Positions 1-6,371 of a DNA stretch of 23,078 bases are shown piece by piece. The number at the start of each line of letters is the position of its first letter. The stretch's first letter is position 1. The position numbers and the translations under genes are program-made. The notes under the pieces are model-generated. The model ran no database searches. It saw only the letters and a list, made by a program, of their open reading frames with translations, and had not been told where the DNA came from. This stretch comes from a virus. Location of the stretch: positions 1-23,078 of IMG/VR virus record IMGVR_UViG_3300027754_002617; one strand, 5' to 3'.

Positions 1-2
1 AA

Positions 3-1565
3 GGTAGCCAATCAGTGGCCATTGGATACCAGGCTGGTGCTACCACACAAGGCACCTTCGCAGTGGCCGTTGGTTATAATGCTGGTCGAAACTCACAAGC
101 CAACAACTCAATCATATTAAATGCTACTGGAGCCAACTTAGATCAAACCACAGCCAACACATTCACTGTGGCACCAGTTCGCAATGATACTGCCAACGTT
201 GGAGAAGTGGTATTCTACAACACCACCAGCAAAGAAGTCACCTACGGCAATATCATAAGTGTAGCTGGTAATATCACCGGCAATGTATTCATCGGTAACG
301 GCGCCGGACTTACCAATATCAATGCTAGTAATATTACTGGTGCGTATAATAACACTAACGTATCTAGTTTCTTGGCGGCATTTGGTTCAAATACAATTTC
401 AACCAGTGGCACAATTAATTCTGGTAACATTACCGGTGGTAATTTATTAACATCTGGCATAATGAGTTCAACTGGTAATGTAACTGGCGGAAATATTCGT
501 ACAGCAGGATCAATAAGTGCTACAGGTAACATCACTGGTGGCAACATCAGCACTGGCATCATCACACTCACCAACGGTGCAGTGATTCGAGACACCACAG
601 GTAATGCCGTGGCCGTTGGCTCGGGTGCTGGATTCGCAGGCCAAAGTGAGAATGCCGTGGCCATTGGTTCTAGTGCTGGTTCAAACACACAAGGACAATA
701 CGCAGTGGCAGTTGGTACTAGTGCTGGTCGAATCACACAAGGACAATACGCAGTGGCAGTTGGTCCTAGTGCCGGTTTTACTGGACAAGGTGAATACGCA
801 GTGGCCGTTGGTTTTCTGGCTGGTGTTACCACACAAGGTGAATACGCAGTGGCCGTTGGTTATAATGCTGGTCGAAACTCACAAGCCAACAACTCAATCA
901 TATTAAATGCTACTGGAGCCAACTTAGATCAAACCACAACCAACACATTCACAGTGGCACCAGTTCGCAATGATACTTCAAATATTTCTCAAGTGGTATT
1001 CTACAACACCACCAGCAAAGAAGTTACGTATGGCAATGTCATAAGTGTGGCTGGTAACATCACCGGCAACTATATTTTAGGCAATGGATCACAATTAACC
1101 GGCGTTAGTACCACATCAAGCAATATTAACAACGGCACCAGTAACGTCACAGTAGTAAGTTCTGGTGGCAACATCACAGTGGGTGTGGGTGGAACAGCCA
1201 ACGTGGCAATATTTGCCACAACAGGTGTTAGTGTATTAGGCACTATTGTTGGCAACGGTAATGTAACTGGCGGTAATATATTAACAGCTGGATTAATAAG
1301 TGCCACCGCCAATGTTACAGGCGGTAATATATTCACCACAGGCTCAGGCGGTGATATTGTCCTGACTGGCGGCAGCATCACTGGTGCTCGTATCGTTACA
1401 ACAACTCCAACTGCCCTGGTCAACTTGACTGCTGTGGCTGGCGGCCGTGCGTTTATCAATAATGCCAATTTGGTGGCTGCGGGCAACTTTGGAAACCAGG
1501 TTGGCTCGGGTGGATCAAATGTAGTGCCGGTGTGGTCAAATGGCACCAACTGGTACATAGGCTAA
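3..1565 (+). CDS. Repeat-built tail fibre / adhesin-like structural protein, 5' end outside window
   Basis: The reading frame is open from the first complete codon at base 3, and the repeat pattern is already running there, so the GTG at 15 is not the true start and the gene begins upstream. The protein is Gly/Ala/Asn/Thr rich with no enzymatic motif. It holds AVAVGxxAGxxxQGxY units of 16 residues that resemble the head repeats of YadA-type trimeric adhesins (Hep_Hag-like), and 17-residue GNVTGGNIxTAGxISAT units typical of beta-structured phage fibres. The C-terminus ends in VPVWSNGTNWYIG, which looks like a natural fibre tip. The likely role is a trimeric receptor-binding or fibre shaft protein on the virion. 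The repeats and end are seen directly. The fibre role is inferred from repeat type and phage context. Confidence 0.75.
   Translation, partial: GSQSVAIGYQAGATTQGTFAVAVGYNAGRNSQANNSIILNATGANLDQTTANTFTVAPVRNDTANVGEVVFYNTTSKEVTYGNIISVAGNITGNVFIGNGAGLTNINASNITGAYNNTNVSSFLAAFGSNTISTSGTINSGNITGGNLLTSGIMSSTGNVTGGNIRTAGSISATGNITGGNISTGIITLTNGAVIRDTTGNAVAVGSGAGFAGQSENAVAIGSSAGSNTQGQYAVAVGTSAGRITQGQYAVAVGPSAGFTGQGEYAVAVGFLAGVTTQGEYAVAVGYNAGRNSQANNSIILNATGANLDQTTTNTFTVAPVRNDTSNISQVVFYNTTSKEVTYGNVISVAGNITGNYILGNGSQLTGVSTTSSNINNGTSNVTVVSSGGNITVGVGGTANVAIFATTGVSVLGTIVGNGNVTGGNILTAGLISATANVTGGNIFTTGSGGDIVLTGGSITGARIVTTTPTALVNLTAVAGGRAFINNANLVAAGNFGNQVGSGGSNVVPVWSNGTNWYIG
32..1069 (+). repeat. Long direct duplication inside the fibre gene (32-283 and 818-1069)
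   Basis: Bases 32-283 recur at 818-1069 with a constant offset of 786 bases, which keeps the reading frame (262 codons). The core from about 61 to 197 is almost identical to 847-983, and the flanks have drifted. The unit encodes the last AVAVG repeat plus the segment from NSIILNATGANLDQT to the next GNITGN motif. It is either a recent internal duplication or one kept uniform by recombination. Confidence 0.85.
606..893 (+). repeat. Six tandem 48-bp units encoding AVAVGxxAG repeats
   Basis: Six consecutive 48-base units start at 606, 654, 702, 750, 798 and 846. Each encodes 16 residues of the form AV-A-[VI]-G-x2-AG-x3-Q-x3. The middle units (654-845) share QGQY or QGEY ends, while the last unit changes to QANN and leads into the non-repeat segment. 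The pattern matches beta-roll head repeats of trimeric adhesins, and copy number could vary by slippage or recombination. Confidence 0.85.
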
Positions 1566-1659
1566 ACAATAACCGCTATCAAAATAGCAAACGGAATCAC
1601 AGTCGGAGCAGGTGGGGCTGGCTATACACTTGACGAGGCAAGCTAACTAGATATTAAAA
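1566..1659 (+). other. Intergenic stretch with in-frame fibre-like remnant
   Basis: Directly after the fibre stop codon (1563-1565) the same frame stays open for 26 codons to a TAA at 1644-1646. It encodes a Gly-rich, protein-like string that includes IANGITVGAGGAGYTLDEAS and has no start codon. It may be a leftover of a longer fibre tip or of an exchanged module. The rest, to the end of the minus-strand gene at 1660, is AT-rich, with no clear terminator hairpin seen. Confidence 0.4.
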
Positions 1660-2199
1660 TTAAATTTTAAGCCATTCGGCGTAGATTCTATTGTTGGTGT
1701 CCCAGGAAACTTCTAACAACTTATAACCAAATTTATCTGTTAGTCGTATATGCTCGTCAAAAGACCAAGGGTAAAAAGGAATATCCTCGCACTCTTGATT
1801 ACCATGATCCTTGCGCCCAGGATTACAGCGCCAGTATATACGTGATCCTATTCCGTTTAATAATTTGTCCACCAACCCAATTTGATGCTCGATATCTTCA
1901 GCTGTGCCAAAGTTAATAGATCCTAAACAAAATGCCACATCAAACTTAGTATCATGTTGTTGAACATAGTCTTCTAAACTTAGTTGAAAATCTGCTTCAG
2001 GGAAAGCTGGGTCAATACCTATTAAGTTTGGTATTTTACCCCGAAACGGATTAATCCCACAACCAATGTCAATAACTGATTCTTTTTGGTGTACTTGATT
2101 GATTAATGCGTATCCAGTTTTATTGTATTGGTCAAAACCGCGGTCGCGATTACGCCAAGCGGTACTAAAATAATTATTAAGGTGTTGTTGATCTAGCAT
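1660..2199 (-). CDS. SAM-dependent methyltransferase (class I fold), 179 aa
   Basis: This is the only gene on the minus strand in the window. Residues 42-53 (VIDIGCGINPFR) form the glycine-rich SAM-binding motif I, G61-I-D63 supplies the acidic residue of motif II, and FDVAFCLGSINF (86-97) fits motif IV after strand 4. The length and small C-terminal part fit a compact type 11/12 methyltransferase with little substrate-specific domain. The substrate cannot be told. There is no Shine-Dalgarno before the ATG. A GTAAATA motif six bases upstream suggests a late promoter giving a nearly leaderless mRNA. It lies between the fibre gene and the TctC-like gene, as part of an accessory island. Similar small methyltransferases are frequent near tail genes of T4-like aquatic phages (my recollection). 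Confidence 0.75.
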   Translation of the reverse strand: MLDQQHLNNYFSTAWRNRDRGFDQYNKTGYALINQVHQKESVIDIGCGINPFRGKIPNLIGIDPAFPEADFQLSLEDYVQQHDTKFDVAFCLGSINFGTAEDIEHQIGLVDKLLNGIGSRIYWRCNPGRKDHGNQECEDIPFYPWSFDEHIRLTDKFGYKLLEVSWDTNNRIYAEWLKI

Positions 2200-2205
2200 A
2201 AATTA

Positions 2206-2212
2206 TATTTAC
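2206..2212 (-). promoter_or_regulatory. Putative late promoter (GTAAATA) for the methyltransferase
   Basis: On the minus strand GTAAATA is followed by TAATTT and then the ATG. In T4 the last A of the late motif lies near -6, so the predicted start is base 2200, one nucleotide before the start codon. The motif is short and could occur by chance. Confidence 0.4.
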
Positions 2213-2226
2213 ATCAAGAAGAAACC

Positions 2227-3174
2227 ATGAAAAAATTATTACTCGCATTACTACTGATTCCCATATTGGCATTTGCTTGGGAACCTACCAAACCTATTAC
2301 AGTTATTGTTGGATTTGCTCCTGGATCTGGAAATGAACTAGCATTTAGACAAGTCAGTTCAATTGTTCAAAAAAATAATCCTAAAGTTAACTTTATTGTT
2401 GAAAACAAACCAGGCGCTGATGCGGTGATCGCACAAAATTATATGCTTACAGTTCCTGCTGATGGATATACTGTTAGTGTACCCAGTCACATGAGTTTAT
2501 TTGTAACTAACGATATTTGGCAAAAAGACGTTAAAAAATTTAAATGGGATACATTTACAAATGTTGCAACATTAGGAAAAAGTCCATTAGTGTTGGTAGT
2601 GAACAGTCGTAGCCCCGTCGACACACCTGAAATGTTTAAAGGTCTAGTTAAAATGGGATATCGTCCTGTAAATATTGCTATCGGCGGCGGGGCGCATCAA
2701 ATGGCCTACGAATACATAATGAATCAAGTCGGATCTAATGATCAAGTTCAAATGATCAAGTATCAAGGTCCGTTACAAGCAGTGACAGCAGTGGCAGGCG
2801 ATCAAACAGAATTTGGAATTATGCCTATAGCCGTGGCAAGACCATTAATAGAAGCTGGCAAAGTTAAAGTTATTGGATTAACCACTGATAAAAAATTAGA
2901 TAATTATCCGTTGCTAAATCAAGCATTTCCAGGCATAGAAGTATATGCTGGCTGGATGGTATCATTGCCACCTAATACTCCGCAGGATATTATTGATTGG
3001 TATCAAAAAGAATTTAGTCTTGCTATTAAAAGCCAGGAATATAGACAGTGGGCAAAACAAAATCAAATATTAGTTGTTGATAATGAGCTTAGTCCCGCTG
3101 GCACTTTAAACTATGGCAAAAAATTAAGATCTACATTTACTTCTATTATAAACAATAATAATTTATCAAAATGA
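2227..3174 (+). CDS. TctC/Bug-type periplasmic substrate-binding protein
   Basis: The 315-residue product has an N-terminal signal peptide (KK, a hydrophobic run, cleavage probably after ILAFA near residue 17). The Bug-family opening follows: EPTKPITVIVGFAPGSGNE, then a VENKPGAD segment and PADGYTV, the usual hallmarks of the substrate pocket of tripartite tricarboxylate transporter receptors. Length is normal for the family (about 300-330). In bacteria these periplasmic proteins bind carboxylates or other small anions and deliver them to TctAB-type membrane partners. No such partners are encoded here, so it would have to use host permeases or act as a sensor or scavenger. It overlaps the next gene by four bases. 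A phage copy is unusual and points to a host rich in Bug receptors, probably Burkholderiales (inference). Confidence 0.85.
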   Translation: MKKLLLALLLIPILAFAWEPTKPITVIVGFAPGSGNELAFRQVSSIVQKNNPKVNFIVENKPGADAVIAQNYMLTVPADGYTVSVPSHMSLFVTNDIWQKDVKKFKWDTFTNVATLGKSPLVLVVNSRSPVDTPEMFKGLVKMGYRPVNIAIGGGAHQMAYEYIMNQVGSNDQVQMIKYQGPLQAVTAVAGDQTEFGIMPIAVARPLIEAGKVKVIGLTTDKKLDNYPLLNQAFPGIEVYAGWMVSLPPNTPQDIIDWYQKEFSLAIKSQEYRQWAKQNQILVVDNELSPAGTLNYGKKLRSTFTSIINNNNLSK

Positions 3175-3791
3175 AGTATATCTTTATGGCCGGTGCCCCG
3201 GGCTCAAAATGGAGCTCAGTAAGCAAAAACATTTATTTTAGCCCTAGTATTGATCGTAGCGATTCCAGCCCAGATCGAGAATACTATCAAGATGCTCCAA
3301 GTAAATTGCAATTAATGCACACAGGCGCATATTTTGATCCTGGAATGGAATTTGGCGATTTTTTTGATAAATTAGATCAACACACCAAAGAAGAATGTGA
3401 AGCTGAATTTGATCGACCGTTTACTGGCCAAGGTGTGCGTATTATTAAAAGCCATGTTTTTTCACATCATATCGATTATATCAAAAAAACTTGGCCCGAT
3501 TGCCCTATTATTTTAATACATAGAGATAGTGATGCTTGTTTAGGTTGGTGGGTGCGTAGTGGCCATTTTAATATTACCTATCCTAACTACAACAAATATT
3601 ATAAAGATTTAAAAAATATGGCCCAAGAAATTGATGCTCAAAATAAAGATATTTTGACCGCTTGGAATAATTACACAGGCACAGAACCAGAAACAAATAT
3701 GTCTTTAGCGTATACTTTGGGTATATATGGGCCGCCCGATGGTAATTTACAAAATTATAAAAAATTAAACATAAAGGTAAAAGTAATATGA
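3171..3791 (+). CDS. Sulfotransferase-like protein
   Basis: The 206-residue protein starts MKYIFMAGAPGSKWSSVSK. The GAPGSKWSS stretch (8-16) resembles the PAPS 5'-phosphosulfate-binding loop of sulfotransferases. RIIKSHVFSHH (90-100) and IILIHRDSDAC (113-123) match the usual second half of the PAPS pocket, with R118 and S120 as candidate 3'-phosphate contacts. It starts within the TctC-like gene (ATGA overlap), so the two are probably co-translated. Related proteins are common in T4-like cyanophages, where the acceptor is unknown. A role in modifying virion or host surface sugars or metabolites is possible. Catalytic competence cannot be judged from motifs alone. Confidence 0.65.
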   Translation: MKYIFMAGAPGSKWSSVSKNIYFSPSIDRSDSSPDREYYQDAPSKLQLMHTGAYFDPGMEFGDFFDKLDQHTKEECEAEFDRPFTGQGVRIIKSHVFSHHIDYIKKTWPDCPIILIHRDSDACLGWWVRSGHFNITYPNYNKYYKDLKNMAQEIDAQNKDILTAWNNYTGTEPETNMSLAYTLGIYGPPDGNLQNYKKLNIKVKVI

Positions 3792-3846
3792 ATAGTATCA
3801 TGTTAATATTACTAAATTTGACCCGACTCAACCGATAACGCTGGGC

Positions 3847-3882
3847 ATAACCCTAGAATTATACAGAAATAACTGGGGTTAT
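3847..3882 (+). terminator. Strong hairpin without U-tract between island and lysis cassette
   Basis: ATAACCCTAG (3847-3856) pairs with CTGGGGTTAT (3873-3882), giving ten base pairs with one G-U and a 16-nt loop. No run of T follows, so it is not a classical intrinsic terminator. It may act as a weak or factor-dependent terminator or as an mRNA end-protecting or processing hairpin. Confidence 0.5.
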
Positions 3883-3910
3883 AACTGAGCATATTACAAC
3901 GCTAGATTTA

Positions 3911-3918
3911 GCTAAATA
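3911..3918 (+). promoter_or_regulatory. Putative late promoter GCTAAATA of the lysis cassette
   Basis: GCTAAATA resembles the T4 late motif TATAAATA and recurs before two other genes here (13315, 17916). With T4 spacing the start falls near 3924, about 18 bases before the endolysin ATG and downstream of most of the left arm of the hairpin at 3916-3943. Confidence 0.5.
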
Positions 3919-3943
3919 GTAGATCAAGGAGTAAATCTACTAT
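3916..3943 (+). promoter_or_regulatory. Hairpin enclosing the endolysin ribosome-binding site
   Basis: ATAGTAGAT (3916-3924) is perfectly complementary to ATCTACTAT (3935-3943). The ten-base loop CAAGGAGTAA holds the Shine-Dalgarno AAGGAG, and the right arm includes the A and U of the start codon. Long read-through mRNAs would fold it. An mRNA started at the overlapping late promoter would lack almost all of the left arm. Confidence 0.65.
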
Positions 3944-4565
3944 GGCGATTTCGCAAGAACAATTACAACAAATTTTACCTGGTAATCCTTACTTGGATCA
4001 GTGGTGCGAAGCATTGAATAAAATCCTTCCTGACTATGATATCAACACACCACAGCGCGAAGCAGCTTTCCTAGCACAATGCGCTCACGAGTCGGGTAAT
4101 TTTACAGCACTACACGAAAATTTAAACTATCGTGCGGCTACACTACGCAAAGTATTTCCTAAATATTTTCCAACAGACGCTATCGCTGAACAATATGCGT
4201 CACAGCCTAACAAAGCTGAACTAATTGCTAATCGTGTGTATGCCAATCGCATGGGCAATGGTGACGAAGCAAGTGGTGATGGTTATCGCTATTGTGGCCG
4301 TGGCTTAATTCAATTAACTGGTAAAAATAATTATCAAGCGTTTGCTGATAGTGTAGAAATGAATGTAGAAGACGTTCCAGCTTTCTTAGAAACATTCGAG
4401 GGTGCTGTGCAAAGTGCCTGCTGGTTTTGGGAAACAAACAATTTAAATCAATATGCAGATAGCGGCGATATTTTAACAATGACAAAAAGAATTAATGGTG
4501 GCACGATTGGATTAGAAGATCGTATCAAGCATTACGAACACGCTAAACACGTACTGGGGGCCTAA
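3942..4565 (+). CDS. GH19 chitinase-like endolysin
   Basis: The 207-residue product is a compact glycoside hydrolase family 19 domain of the kind phages use as endolysins to cut the glycan strands of peptidoglycan. The catalytic Glu is E50 in AQCAHESGNF. A second acid, E59, sits in LHENLNY. CGRGLIQLTGKNNY (118-131) is the conserved substrate-cleft motif, and KRINGG (182-187) is the typical C-terminal motif. There is no signal peptide or transmembrane segment, so export would depend on the holin. It opens the lysis cassette and overlaps the spanin gene (TAATG). AAGGAG precedes the ATG by about a dozen bases, inside a regulatory hairpin. Length is normal for single-domain GH19 endolysins. Confidence 0.9.
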   Translation: MAISQEQLQQILPGNPYLDQWCEALNKILPDYDINTPQREAAFLAQCAHESGNFTALHENLNYRAATLRKVFPKYFPTDAIAEQYASQPNKAELIANRVYANRMGNGDEASGDGYRYCGRGLIQLTGKNNYQAFADSVEMNVEDVPAFLETFEGAVQSACWFWETNNLNQYADSGDILTMTKRINGGTIGLEDRIKHYEHAKHVLGA

Positions 4566-5017
4566 TGTTTTTACTACACTTTTTACCTGATTGGTTGCTG
4601 TCTGGTTTTGTCAACACTATTTTAGTAGTGGGCGCAATATTGACGGTGTTAAGTTATTTTACTAGTTGGATTCCGTTTATTACACAATATCGAGTACCAG
4701 CACAAGTTATTGGACTTGTTTTATTAACTGGTGGCGTTTACTTCAAAGGCGGTCAAGCCGCTGAATTACAATGGCGCGGTCGTGTAGCGGAGCTTGAACA
4801 AAAAATTGAGTTGGCTGAACAGAAAAGCAAAGATGCGGCACAACGTCTTAACGATGAAGTTAAGCGCAACAAAGCCACAGTCAAAGCAAACACCGCCGCT
4901 GTTAAACAAGACATTGCTCGCGATGCTATTCAGTTAGATAGTGAATGCCGTGTAAGTGATTCAGCTATTACTATCCACAACAATGCGGCAGCAAATAAAA
5001 CTAAGGTGACAAAATGA
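4565..5017 (+). CDS. Inner-membrane spanin (Rz-like), 150 aa
   Basis: Two hydrophobic segments (about 12-34 and 45-61) are followed by a basic patch and a long Ala/Glu/Lys-rich coiled coil (about 66-120) with a polar C-terminus. This is the shape of an i-spanin, whose periplasmic coiled coil joins an outer-membrane lipoprotein to fuse the two membranes at the end of lysis. It lies directly after the endolysin and overlaps by four bases a small lipoprotein gene, the usual Rz/Rz1 arrangement. Classical Rz has one transmembrane segment. The second hydrophobic stretch here makes the topology less certain, and a holin-spanin hybrid is an alternative. The assignment rests on architecture and gene order, not on a sequence motif. 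Confidence 0.65.
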   Translation: MFLLHFLPDWLLSGFVNTILVVGAILTVLSYFTSWIPFITQYRVPAQVIGLVLLTGGVYFKGGQAAELQWRGRVAELEQKIELAEQKSKDAAQRLNDEVKRNKATVKANTAAVKQDIARDAIQLDSECRVSDSAITIHNNAAANKTKVTK

Positions 5018-5280
5018 AAAAATTAATTGCCTTTGCATTTATTCTATTGATAGGTTGTACAAGTGCGCCTGTTAAAATACAGTTTCCTACTGTGCCAGAA
5101 GAGTTAACAAAGTCTTGCGGCGATTTACAATTAGTGAAAGAAGACAATCATCAGTTTAGCAATTTCTTAAATGTTGTAGTTGACAACTATGGCACTTACT
5201 ACGAGTGTAAGATTCAAGCCGATGCCTGGCAACGCTGGTACGAAGAACAAAAGAAAATTTTCAACGAGGCATTTAAATGA
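5014..5280 (+). CDS. Outer-membrane spanin lipoprotein (Rz1-like), 88 aa
   Basis: The N-terminus MKKLIAFAFILLIGCTS is a lipoprotein signal with a lipobox ending at C15. The mature part of about 73 residues has two further Cys (residues 35 and 62), a YYECKIQADAWQRWYEEQ segment and an amphipathic C-terminus. Its four-base overlap with the coiled-coil gene upstream marks it as the o-spanin partner, which would sit in the outer membrane facing the periplasm. Unlike lambda Rz1 it is a separate, barely overlapping gene and is not proline-rich. Confidence comes from the lipobox plus position. Confidence 0.7.
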   Translation: MKKLIAFAFILLIGCTSAPVKIQFPTVPEELTKSCGDLQLVKEDNHQFSNFLNVVVDNYGTYYECKIQADAWQRWYEEQKKIFNEAFK

Positions 5281-5642
5281 CATTTTCTAGTTTTATGAAT
5301 TATTTTACCGCTGACAATACCATGGAAATGATATTGGCAGGATTAATATTATTAATCCTAATATCTTTAATTCGTGTAAGTCGCAATCCAGCAAACACTA
5401 TGCATCTTACTGATTTGATAACAGTTCATGGAAGACTAGATGAAAAGAAATTTAGTCGGTTTGGCGCTTGGATTGTTAGCACCTGGGGATTTATCTATAT
5501 TATAGTTAATAATCCTACACAGTTTCCAGAATGGTATTTCCTTGGTTACATGACTGTATGGGTCAGTAATGCTATCATGGGCAAATATGTTAGTACTATG
5601 AATCCTGTAAATCCCACACAGCCTCCGCAGAAAGAATTATAA
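5277..5642 (+). CDS. Small three-transmembrane protein in the lysis cassette
   Basis: The 121-residue product has hydrophobic segments at about 16-33, 63-77 and 86-102, a charged loop (RVSRN...RLDEKKFSR) between the first two, and a Pro-rich polar tail (NPVNPTQPPQKEL). Size, three segments and location between spanin and lipoprotein genes fit a holin or antiholin, but I recognise no family. It overlaps its neighbours on both sides (ATGA and TAATG), so translation is likely coupled. Confidence 0.6.
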   Translation: MTFSSFMNYFTADNTMEMILAGLILLILISLIRVSRNPANTMHLTDLITVHGRLDEKKFSRFGAWIVSTWGFIYIIVNNPTQFPEWYFLGYMTVWVSNAIMGKYVSTMNPVNPTQPPQKEL

Positions 5643-6049
5643 TGCGTAAACTACTATTACTTGCGATAGTAGCACTATTGCCAGGTTGTGCGTTATACGA
5701 TGCTTATATGTTAACTGGGTTTGATCCTAACGAATATTTAATTATTACACAAATTCGCACAGATGCTGGCTTATATAAAAAACAATGTAATAATCACTTA
5801 TTAGCTTCTACTAACGCTGTTGCTATCTCCAATAAAACAGATTTGTTTCAAAATTACAACGAACAAATTCCGCACAACGAAAACGGTATTAAAGCTAGTA
5901 AAAGTTTAAATGAAATCGCCCAAGGATTAGCTAATGCTTACATAGATCCTAAAAGCGAACCAAGTGCATTATTTTGTAAGTTAAAATACAATAGCATTGA
6001 AAACTCAGCTGTAGTTATTCAACACGTCGTTGGAAAAAGACCTAGATAA
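5642..6049 (+). CDS. Lipoprotein of unknown function, 135 aa
   Basis: The signal MRKLLLLAIVALLPGCALYD has a clear lipobox (LPGC, C16), so the protein is exported and lipid-anchored. The mature part of about 120 residues contains two more Cys (KKQCNNH and LFCKLKY) that could form a disulfide, and is mostly polar. No family is recognised. It starts on the stop codon of the membrane protein gene before it. A role in the envelope at lysis or in superinfection exclusion is possible. Only the export signal is seen directly. Confidence 0.65.
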   Translation: MRKLLLLAIVALLPGCALYDAYMLTGFDPNEYLIITQIRTDAGLYKKQCNNHLLASTNAVAISNKTDLFQNYNEQIPHNENGIKASKSLNEIAQGLANAYIDPKSEPSALFCKLKYNSIENSAVVIQHVVGKRPR

Positions 6050-6058
6050 GGAAACAAC

Positions 6059-6316
6059 ATGTACTTAGATCAATTACAACAACAATTAGCAGATTTAACC
6101 AACTGTGGAGATCCAGTGTTTGCCCAAGCAGCAGACAACATTCAACAGATAGTAGAAGCCGCTAAAGCAGGGCAGTTGCCCCCAGCAGAATTAAAAGAAA
6201 TATTGCTAGATCAACAGCGTCAATTGAGCATTATTGACGAGATGAGCCAGCTTTCTTTGAAAGAACAGTTAAATACAGTACTAACAGGACTGATCAAAAT
6301 AATATCAGCCGTTTAA
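6059..6316 (+). CDS. Small helical protein of unknown function, 85 aa
   Basis: The product is Gln/Leu/Ala-rich (start MYLDQLQQQLADL) and predicted to be almost entirely alpha-helical, without signal or membrane segment apart from a mildly hydrophobic end (LTGLIKIISAV). A TAAGGA Shine-Dalgarno lies about nine bases before the ATG. It sits in the lysis operon after the lipoprotein. I do not recognise the family. A cytoplasmic partner or regulator of a membrane protein would fit. Confidence 0.6.
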   Translation: MYLDQLQQQLADLTNCGDPVFAQAADNIQQIVEAAKAGQLPPAELKEILLDQQRQLSIIDEMSQLSLKEQLNTVLTGLIKIISAV

Positions 6317-6341
6317 AAGCAGTAAAGTAGTACATTATAAT
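6313..6341 (+). promoter_or_regulatory. Possible sigma70-like promoter before the holin
   Basis: TTAAAA (6313-6318) and TATAAT (6336-6341) are separated by 17 bases. The -35 box is poor (4 of 6) and the surrounding ATA/TAA repeats make a chance -10 likely. The predicted start near 6348 would remove the left arm of the hairpin over the holin start codon. Confidence 0.3.
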
Positions 6342-6371
6342 AATAATAATAAAAATAAGGAGCTATAATGT
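6332..6371 (+). promoter_or_regulatory. Inverted repeat masking the holin start codon
   Basis: ACATTATA (6332-6339) pairs perfectly with TATAATGT (6364-6371), which contains the whole start codon. The 24-base loop is an ATA-rich run ending in the Shine-Dalgarno AAGGAG (6357-6362). It is an eight-pair, mostly A-U stem, modest in strength. Confidence 0.4.

Noticed and set aside
242-1558. Long open frames on the minus strand opposite the fibre gene (242-832 and 1070-1558)
   Set aside because: They are mirror frames produced by the repeat and codon pattern of the fibre gene. Products are Pro/Ala-rich low-complexity strings with no ribosome site.
3788-3838. A 16-codon frame overlapping the sulfotransferase stop (ATGA)
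   Set aside because: Too short, no ribosome site, no recognisable peptide. Possible translation cannot be excluded but is not supported.
4156-4162. CTAAATA inside the endolysin gene as a late promoter
   Set aside because: Lies within coding sequence far from any start. A few such heptamers are expected by chance at this base composition.
6334-6356. Microsatellite-like ATA/TAA run before the holin as a phase-variable repeat
   Set aside because: Only about five short units and no sign of length variation; more likely AT-rich leader sequence.
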